The translations under genes and the position numbers were made by a program. The notes beneath the pieces were generated by a model that was given only the letters and a program-made list of their open reading frames with translations, was not told the DNA's origin and ran no database searches. This document shows, piece after piece, positions 57,304 through 64,000 of a stretch of DNA of 64,000 nt. The DNA lies in the NCBI RefSeq assembly GCF_013426205.1, contig NC_089423.1:930001-994000 (forward strand), in the 5' to 3' direction. How positions within the stretch are numbered: the stretch's first letter is position 1; the number at the start of each line of letters is the position of its first letter. This DNA is from Metarhizium brunneum (taxonomy: Eukaryota > Ascomycota > Sordariomycetes > Hypocreales > Clavicipitaceae).

Positions 57304-57414
57304 GTAGTTGTACGGGACTCTTACATTACATGTGTAAAACCAGGTCGTATAGCCTTATCTTGGCGTGCTGCTTTAATGTTGGCGGAAGCTGCTCGTCGCA
57401 GCCTGGGAACACGT
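57197..57414. repeat. Tandem duplication of a ~105–109-bp unit
   Basis: Unit A is 57197–57305 and unit B 57310–57414, both starting GTACGGGACTCTT and ending CTGGGAACA[C/T]GT. Apart from a 4-nt length difference (TATATCAATGTG versus TACATGTG), the copies differ at six sites, all transitions (G/A or C/T). Confidence 0.9.
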
Positions 57415-57446
57415 GGGTTACATGCATAAGCATGGATATGGGGTTC

Positions 57447-57545
57447 TATCTCTTTGACTGCGATTTGGCTTGTGGAGAACTCCACTGCCATACAATTTTC
57501 TTAGGTAAGCGAGTCTCCACAAGCCAAATCGCAGTCAAAGAGATA
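57447..57545. repeat. Perfect 32-bp inverted repeat with 35-nt spacer
   Basis: The left arm 57447–57478 (starting TATCTCTTTGACTGCG) is the exact reverse complement of the right arm 57514–57545 (ending GCAGTCAAAGAGATA). The 35-nt spacer holds no gene. It would form a long hairpin in RNA or a cruciform in DNA. Confidence 0.95.
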
Positions 57546-58026
57546 CCGATATACCCCCGAGGCCCACCCAGCCTGGCCTTGGCTGGTACTATAGTTAATC
57601 TCGCTTGTAGCTGGTCTCGGCCGGTAGGCAGGGGCCGAAGTCGAGAGTGCAAACCGGCACCGCCACACCTGCTTTAGCCTCTTACGGAGTGCATTATGTA
57701 CATCGGTTGATCCTTGGTTGCCTCCCGTGTTTTAGATTCCGGGTGATGCACAAATTAAATTGTGGGCCAGGTGCCCGCCTATTAGCGTTGCGTCTAAACC
57801 TTATTTCGAAGATGGCAACGACACGACCAAAACCAAGTCATGCGGCGGATATATTGTCAGGCTTGGCTGAGCCGCGCTGCTAAACCTCGATATAATGTCA
57901 AGTGCCGGGTCCACGCTGTTACACAGCACGACTGAGCTCGGATAAAATAAGAGACTGTTGATTTTCTACAAAAATGAGTGAATAGTTAGTTTCCTGTGTA
58001 ATAAACCGACTACCGTATCCCAGAAC

Positions 58027-58827
58027 TTCACGATGATGCTGCGATTGCTGTATCTACCTCGGGGCTTGCCAACGATGAGCCAAGTCTTGAATGGCCGAAG
58101 CCCTTTGATAAACGGCGCAGAAAACGACGGGCAACACAGACTTCTCATAATCATTCGTCACGGTTCACACTATACTGTGGAATTTATCCAGTACGCCAAA
58201 GACCACAGTATTATATTATTTGGCTTACCTCCACATCTTACATATATCCTCTAACCGCTAGATATTATTGTTTTCTAGCTATTAAAGCACTACCATGTGA
58301 AGGCGTTAGACCTCCTTATGCAAGATAGCTGCCTTTATATTACTAAGTCAGAATTCTTAGCTATAATTAAGCCAGTTTAATAGTAAGTATTTAAGGTTCC
58401 TACTATTTAATCTACGTTTAGGAAGACTAGTATTATGCCTTAGAACCTATAACCAATCCTTGACCAGATACAAGCATTACACCCGACCTCACCCCGAGTA
58501 GTAACAACCTGTCATCATCGCTATTAGATACGCCGTGTACACTGCGGCACTTAAATAAGGCAACCAGCAAGATCAAGGACCTCCGGGAAGTATTAGGAGA
58601 GTTACAGCCAGTCCTGAAGACTAAAATGGACCGGTTTATACGCGGAGCCTTGGTCCAGTCAACCAAGCTCCGTCAGACCATGAAGGACCTAGCGCGTACC
58701 AAGATGGCTGAGGATCTTCGGAAGCAATGGAAACAACGGAAAGTTGGAAAGAATAGGCCACTGCAGTCTGGGGGAGTCATTACTATTGAACGTCACAGCG
58801 GAACACAGACAAAAGGCGTGCGTTGAT
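58027..58827 (+). mobile_element. Degenerate Fot1/pogo-type DDE transposase relic
   Basis: The 3' half of a DDE_1 transposase spread over three frame segments. First: IAVSTSGLANDEPSLEW (from about 58023), the block around the WLK/GW motif. Second: HRLLIIIRHGSHYTVEFIQYAKDHSIILFGLPPHLTYIL, where family members have LLIxDGHGSH and LPPHxTHxLQPLD, so the catalytic Asp is lost. The second segment continues with PLDIIVF and KALDLLMQDSCLYITKSEF through eight in-frame TAA/TAG codons, several at expected Gln positions. Third: DRFIRGALVQSTKLRQTMKDLAR…WKQRKVGKNRP, ending at the TGA at about 58825. At least two frameshifts separate the segments and the N-terminal DNA-binding part is missing. The element cannot make a working transposase. 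No terminal repeats could be assigned. Confidence 0.8.
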
Positions 58828-58829
58828 TC

Positions 58830-59624
58830 TGCAAGCTAGAGATGCTGCCAAGGCTCGCCATTTATGGAAGGTGCGGGCTGGACCCTGCACATGATGCCGT
58901 TTCACGTTCAACAAGAACGCCTCTGCAGAAAAAGTCAATAAATTGCCCGGAAATCTGGTCGTTTGGCGTTTGACAGTGCAACTTGTGGGTCAACCAATTT
59001 CCAACTTTAATGCGCAGAGTCCAGACGGGCGTCGCGGCAGAATTGTCCAAAGTCATGCCCGGACAAGAGTCAGGCCCGCGTAGCAAAAGTCTGGTGTCAT
59101 GCCCGTGTATCAATGGCCTTTGATAGCGGTAAGCACGCGCCTTGCCCAGCTTATGCGCAACGTCACCACGCCAGCACGACACGTAGTGTCCCCACGTATT
59201 TTATGCCCAAGGTCCAAGTGGCATGAGATCGAGCTAGAATCGGTAGTTGTATACGATGAGGGCCAGGCGCGTGAATACGTCCAGTTGTCGGCAAATGATG
59301 GCCACAACTGCCGCGAGATCATCAACATGCTGTCCGTCAAGTTGAGTTCTGGCCGGTCGGTAGTTGTTGCGCCGCCAAGGCTACCAGCAAAGTTGCCTGA
59401 TGAGCATGATGGCGCATTGTGAAGAAGGGACATTAGGTTTCTTGGTTCTCGGCATTGTACAGACAATCACTAGACTTGATATGGGACGCTTCGAGTTGTA
59501 TTCGCATGTATATAAAGCCACGGCAGGTTGCAAGTGAGATGAGAGGTTGTGCAGCAGTACTCTTCACTCAACTCTACTCTTCTCGGACAAGTTACATCCT
59601 TAGCTACACATTACCAGAATCACC
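58830..59624. other. Intergenic, promoter of the secreted protein gene
   Basis: GC returns to normal here. A plus-strand frame at 59099–59422 is coding-like in its second half (KWHEIELESVVVYDEGQAREY) but has no domain or neighbouring exon, so it is not called. TATA is at 59509–59516. Confidence 0.5.
59509..59516 (+). promoter_or_regulatory. TATA box of the 358-aa secreted protein gene
   Basis: TATATAAA, 109 bp before the ATG at 59625, in a GC-balanced context. Confidence 0.65.
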
Positions 59625-60780
59625 ATGAAGCTTTCAAGCGGACTTGTTGCCTTGCTGGCCGGACTGGCCGCCGGAAATCCGGCCATGCTCCGCAAGAGAC
59701 AGGCGGACCAGGGCGCCAAGAAGGCTCTGGAAACGTACTGCGGCAATGCTGGATTTGAAGCCGGCGATGTTTTGGAAGCCGATGAAAAGCTTCAAGGAAC
59801 GTGCCGCAAGAAAGACGGCGCGAAGAAAGAAGGTCCTTCGGTTGCAGCTGCCACAATCTTTTGTGACAGTGTTGGTCGCGAGTTCAATGGAGCTGGAGCG
59901 TCCTACATGAAAGCTGACTATGTGGTAAGTCGAAACGCGTATTCGGGGAAACTACTTGTCTATGTTGGCCACAGCGTGTCGACTAACTAGCTGCCGTTTA
60001 TAGATCTTCTGCGGTTCCAAGGTGGCAAATAAGCCCGACGCAGCAAAGAATTCAGGTTTGGCTCTATTCAACCAAATCATTGCCGATGCAGGTGACGATG
60101 AGAAGTTGTTGAACAAGACGCTTGGCCAGTTGGTCAGCGAGGCACCAAGCAAACTGGTTGACATGTACAACATAATCAGAGCGCCTCCCTCGACGGCCAA
60201 GCTCGGCCTGGGCGGTCCAGCTCGTTTTGCAGCCAGCGCAGCCAGTTTTCTGCTCACCGCGATTCCCGACAATGCAAAGCCAGGCGGCCTGTTGGGTCCT
60301 GACACGGCGCTTGGCCGATGGCTGCGAATCAACCCAATCTACGGGAAAGCAGGAACCCAGCCGTCTCCATTCATCGACACGGACCCGTCGGGAGTAACAC
60401 TACTACCACAGACGCAAAAGTGTATCGCATTCAAGGATGAGAGTCGGTGGTACTGGTCCAAGAAGGTGAAGACATGCGAGTCCTGGCACGACGTGGATCC
60501 GTGCGACACAGAGTATGCCTATGATGTGGCCAAGAATGAAGGCAAAACCCGAGAAACGCGATGCAAGGAAGAGGCAAACCCGCCAAAGGAAAAAACGCCC
60601 GCCGAGCTTGAAAAGGAAAAGGAGGACAAGCTGCGAGAGGAAGAAAAGAACTGTTTTGCTCCCCGGATGACTTGTAGCAACGCAAACGGCAAGTTTTTAT
60701 ACTGCATGGACGAAAGGGATAGTGAGGAATGCAAGCGTAATCAGTGGCATCCAGGCCAGGGGCATCCGCGCAAGGAGTAG
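59625..60780 (+). CDS. Large secreted protein of unknown function
   Basis: join(59625..59924, 60004..60780), 358 aa; one GTAAGT…TATAG intron of 79 nt in phase 0. The signal peptide (MKLSSGLVALLAGLAAGNP) is followed by a Kex2-type Arg-Lys-Arg at residues 23–25, so the mature protein starts about QADQGAKK. About a dozen Cys are scattered (ETYCGNAG, GTCRKK, IFCDSVG, QKCIAFK, KTCESWH, DPCDTEY, KNCFAPRMTC, LYCMDE). The middle is hydrophobic/helical (ASAASFLLTAIPDN). The C-terminus has a Lys/Glu-rich stretch (TPAELEKEKEDKLREEEKN) between Cys modules. I do not recognise the family. It lies at the right edge of the RIP-like block, a common place for host- or competitor-facing proteins. The role is unknown. 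Confidence 0.75.
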
Positions 60781-61486
60781 ATGGAAACTTGACTTTTGAT
60801 GGGCACATAACACCAGACTGTATAAGTATGTAACATACATATGTAGGTGCACAGCGAGCCGGCCAGCATAGCGAGCCAGCCACCCCAAAGTTACCTTCTT
60901 GTATCAGATAGATTTGGCAACAAAACAACCACAACGCTGGAATTTTATCAATTTTCATCGCCATCGTCTTCCGCGCTGTAGTTTGGTGAATTTCTTGCTG
61001 CATCTGCTGTTTAACATGCCACCATTTATGCAGTCAAAAGTTGACTCAACATTTTTGGGAAATTACATATATTTGAGATTTGGTGCCAACGTATATGCAT
61101 AGCGAGTGGAACAGCATAGCAGGTCGAACTAATTTTTCTCCACAAAACCTAATAACCGGACAGTATTTATGGAGATCTCACAATCCGATCAGGGCATCTT
61201 GCATTCGCGGAATAATTCCCGAAACTATATGTAGTGGGTTTGACGCATCGCGATGCGTGTACGCAGTGTTTTTTAAATTGTGTGTTACTGTTGAATTAGC
61301 CAGGTACGACTCTTGATTGTGCTACTAGTAGGTCCTGGTAATTAGCTAGCCTTTTTTTTATTTTATTTTTTATAATAATTTAATAATTTCCAAAACCGTG
61401 ACATGTATTCCAATTCCGCGCGGCGTGCACCGTCGATTTGCTCAGCCCAAGCGCCCAACCTCCTCCTTGCCAAGCCAATCTGGCAA
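60781..61486. other. Convergent 3' intergenic region, AT-rich
   Basis: 706 bp between the ends of the secreted protein and F-box genes. It contains T/A-runs near 61.35–61.39 kb, and no gene is seen. Confidence 0.55.
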
Positions 61487-62530
61487 TCACTCAAACTCGT
61501 CGTCAAAGTCTTGGTGTGCAGTTTGCTCATAGAGGAGCCGAATGCTGCCCGGCACATATCCTTCTCGGAGGCGACCGCCGACGATGCCATACGGCTCCTG
61601 GATCCTATGACTCGTCCAAGCCTCGTCAAACGGAGATCCCTCTGGTCCCAGATCGTACCAGGCCGACAACCAGAAGCCGTCTTTACCAATACAAACAGAA
61701 GAATCCGTCAAACACGAGGAGCACGACTCGGTGAGTTCCACGACGCGCTGGTCGTCAACCAGACTCTCGCGAGCTGCCTCGCGCACATCCGACGGCTCCA
61801 GCAACACCCGCAGCCCCTCGGAAAGAATTTTTTCCGCCTCCTCTTCTCCCGGCGGCTTCACACGGTAGAAAATATCGGCCATCAAGAACCCCGGGAGGTA
61901 TTTATGGCTGCATATAACGAGACGGCCGCAGGGGGCACTATACAGGTAGTCGATCGGCTGCGATGCCGCATCGTAGTGCCACGTGTACTTGAGCAGAAAC
62001 CTCCCGTTGACGATTTTCCCCCTCGACGAACACGTCACATGTGCGACCCACGAGTCCTCAGTGTCGGGGGGGTGGTTGGCGAAGACGGGGTCCAGCAGCG
62101 AGGCGAGGTGACGCCTCCGCTCGCGGTCCCGGACCCCAAGCCGTGTGTATTTCAGGGCGAGCTGGACATGGCGATGGTGAGGCCAGCACAACCTTTTTCC
62201 GTTGGCCCTGTGTATGGACGCCCGGGGGCAGCTCTTTGTGAGGGGAGACTGTGGTGTGTCTTGGAGGTCGGCGGCATGAAGCGCCATGCATTTGTCGCAA
62301 ACCCACCTGTCTGGAAGGTCTCGCGCGATGGTGGCTAGGTAATCCAGAAAGGTGGAGGGATCGAAAGTCTTTATTGGGCATTTTGTGCGTTGGCTGGATT
62401 GAATAATGTTGTGGAAGGCGGAACAAGTTTGCGAAAGGACGAGGCGGCTGACTGCGGGCAATATTTCTGCTATGGCGAGAAGTAATTCGGGCGGGAGGTT
62501 TTGAAGACCCCGGCACGTCGGTTGCTGCAT
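61487..62530 (-). CDS. F-box protein with Cys pair
   Basis: 347 residues, single exon, ATG 62530. The F-box is N-terminal (GLQNLPPELLLAIAEILPAVSRLVLSQTC, about residues 8–50), which would dock to Skp1 in an SCF ligase. Then comes RWVCDKCMALH, a CxxC, and further Cys/His (PRASIHR, LCWPHHRH), reminiscent of the zinc-like region of fungal F-box proteins. The C-terminal part (WVAHVTCSSRGKIVNGRFLLKYTW, FLMADIFYRV) is a fungal-specific domain of unknown role. An acidic tail (DFDDEFE) ends the protein. Architecture and size resemble the F-box gene near 8.5 kb, but the two are not close copies. Confidence 0.8.
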   Translation of the reverse strand: MQQPTCRGLQNLPPELLLAIAEILPAVSRLVLSQTCSAFHNIIQSSQRTKCPIKTFDPSTFLDYLATIARDLPDRWVCDKCMALHAADLQDTPQSPLTKSCPRASIHRANGKRLCWPHHRHVQLALKYTRLGVRDRERRRHLASLLDPVFANHPPDTEDSWVAHVTCSSRGKIVNGRFLLKYTWHYDAASQPIDYLYSAPCGRLVICSHKYLPGFLMADIFYRVKPPGEEEAEKILSEGLRVLLEPSDVREAARESLVDDQRVVELTESCSSCLTDSSVCIGKDGFWLSAWYDLGPEGSPFDEAWTSHRIQEPYGIVGGRLREGYVPGSIRLLYEQTAHQDFDDEFE

Positions 62531-64000
62531 GGTTGGCAATTTCTAGACTTTTGATCTTGATGTAGGCGAACTGTGGTGAACAAGGCCTATTATTAGACTG
62601 TTTCTCTTGGTTGCCGTGTGAGTTGGATAAATAATACCAATGGGACTGGACACTGAAACTTGTGTAGCAAATGCAATAGAATGAGTGCGAATGTCAAATA
62701 AATAATCAATAATCGACACGGCTTTGAGCCTTCTGCCTGTACTACACTATGTGATAAACTTTGCATCAACCTACAGGGGCTTCACCTCATCTTGACGCCA
62801 TATAGAAGCTAAGTTGTGGTTTATCAGGCACGTATTTTAGTACTGGACGGTTCTCGTAGGCCATGTACTTCCGTATGTAGATTACCATGCTTTTCTGCAA
62901 GCCAAATGGTATCCGGGCCTGTCTTGTTTCTTAATCTGACCCGTCATGCTTTGGCTGCTGGCTACAATCACGATTTCGTCCATGCTATTAGAAGAGCAAC
63001 AAGTTTTGCACCGGCGACGCCAAATTCCATTACGAGTGCTGGACCCAGATGTGGACCTTTGGCAAACAAAGCCATTCAAAAAAGTCTACCTACTGCCCAT
63101 GTGGCCCTAAGAAACTCTAACCATTCTATGCAATATCTAACCATTCTATGCAATAGATTAGTTGGCTTATTAGCATTGAGCAAACACTAAGCTTGCTGGC
63201 AGGCAGCCACCTCCGCAGTAAGTGCCGTACGCGCGGTGTACTTAAGCTCACGCCTCTGAACTATAGACAAGGGCTCTCTTATATCCATTCCCTCCCGGCT
63301 GACATCACTGGCTGTTATTTTTACAAAGCTGATCCAGCTCACGTCCCGCAAAGCCTCATAGTCCACGATTTATCAGAACTCACCGCCGGCCAAAGTCTTT
63401 GGCCGCCTCATTCTCCGATCGGTTGGGCTCGAAATCAAGGAGCTATTGCATATTTGTCCGTCATGTCGACTACCTGAGCCATCACCGAGAGCTAGGAAAT
63501 CGACCGAGCGAACCCGCAGTCTAAAAGAGGAGGCTTTCTCGCAGAGTATCTGGGCGTTTTCTCGGACGATTCTCGCCGCTGAGTCTTCTTTCTACAAGTC
63601 ATACGCGGCATGACGGTTCAAAAAACGCGAGTATGTACCGGCCTGGACCTTTGACAGCTCTCTCAACTACCGAGGATGCTAATGAAAAGCCAGGTGTAGA
63701 ATTGGCAAGGATGAGATGATGAATGCCCATCGGATCCCTTGGCAACAAACGGTTGACGACCTTGATGCCAGCGGACTCGGCGAAACCGGCTTCGGCCGCG
63801 TGGAGAGTCGGTCAAGACGATGCTGAAACTTTCACTCCCAAAGTCATGACGGCGGCTGCCACGGCTGAGAGGCAGGGCATGGTACAACTAGCTGAGCGGC
63901 ATGCACGACGAAGTGGTGTTACCGAGGCTGAAATGTAGCACCAGGCTTGACAAAATATAAGTGGTCGGGTCAGCAAAGAGACCGAGGATCTCACTCAGCA
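62531..64000. other. Right-end region, no gene called
   Basis: 1.47 kb. It holds the short tandem repeat at 63116–63155. From about 63.49 kb onward some frames look mildly coding (LTALSTTEDANEKPGVEL on the plus strand) but are interrupted; this may be a decayed gene or one completed outside the window. Confidence 0.45.
63116..63155. repeat. 20-bp perfect tandem repeat, two copies
   Basis: TCTAACCATTCTATGCAATA repeated twice with no change. It lies in non-coding DNA. Confidence 0.9.

Larger units (their letters stand above)
54130..58500. other. AT-rich, RIP-like transposon graveyard
   Basis: Base composition and stop density change abruptly here: many TATA/TTAT runs, TAA/TAG in every frame, and TpA-rich text. 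It contains the transposase relic, the tandem duplication, the inverted repeat and one intact small secreted gene listed separately. RIP, known from Pezizomycotina, turns CpA into TpA in duplicated DNA. The premature TAA/TAG codons at Gln positions in the transposase and the transition-only divergence of the duplicated units fit that. Confirming RIP needs TpA/ApT index scores. Confidence 0.7.

Noticed and set aside
59625..60780. Idea that the secreted protein is related to the enterotoxin-like ADP-ribosyltransferases common in insect-pathogenic fungi
   Set aside because: I see no ADP-ribosyltransferase motif (no R-S-E arrangement), so I leave it as unknown.
1..64000. tRNA, rRNA, CRISPR arrays or a biosynthetic gene cluster
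   Set aside because: No paired A/B-box tRNA pattern or repeat-spacer array was seen, and no polyketide, peptide or terpene synthase is present.

Overview
This window looks like nuclear DNA of a filamentous ascomycete, most likely a sordariomycete of the Hypocreales type. The evidence is short GT–AG introns (about 50–75 nt), fungal-only protein families, a three-exon histone H2A.Z gene, Kex2-type secreted proteins, and an AT-rich block whose broken transposase carries C-to-T type stop codons, as expected from repeat-induced point mutation (RIP). The species cannot be told from the sequence. I support 23 protein genes, one truncated gene end at the left edge and one transposase relic. I found no tRNA, rRNA or CRISPR array.

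Layout. 0–9 kb: a truncated gene end, an APH-type kinase-like gene, a six-exon NmrA/epimerase-like gene, a small secreted Cys-rich gene with an awkward splice, an MPPED-like phosphoesterase, a second kinase-like gene and an F-box gene. 10–19.5 kb: a GPI-anchored granulin-like protein, a MINDY-type deubiquitinase with a CaaX end, a steroid 5-alpha-reductase-like membrane enzyme and a secreted S28 serine peptidase. 19.5–29.8 kb: gene-poor, with a Cys-rich putative zinc-binding protein and H2A.Z. 29.8–31.4 kb: an Ulp1-like protein that lacks the expected catalytic histidine. 31.4–37.6 kb: a gene desert carrying repeated TACGGAGTA palindromes. 37.7–52.6 kb: housekeeping-like genes, namely an RRM+R3H RNA-binding protein, an MDR oxidoreductase, flotillin (with a GC–AG intron and a 20-nt microexon), an uncharacterised acidic protein, an epimerase, a bisphosphate nucleotidase-like phosphatase and a methyltransferase. 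53–59 kb: AT-rich, RIP-like DNA with a Fot1/pogo transposase relic, a tandem duplication, a perfect 32-bp inverted repeat and one intact small secreted protein gene. 59.6–62.5 kb: a larger secreted protein of unknown function and a second F-box gene. The last 1.4 kb has no supportable gene.

The genes do not form one pathway or an obvious biosynthetic cluster. Common themes are ubiquitin/SUMO-type biology (MINDY, Ulp1-like, two F-box proteins, two PPxY-bearing proteins) and secretion (S28 peptidase, GPI protein, three secreted proteins). All functions are inferred from recognisable motifs. Exon boundaries were read by eye from splice consensus and reading-frame continuity.
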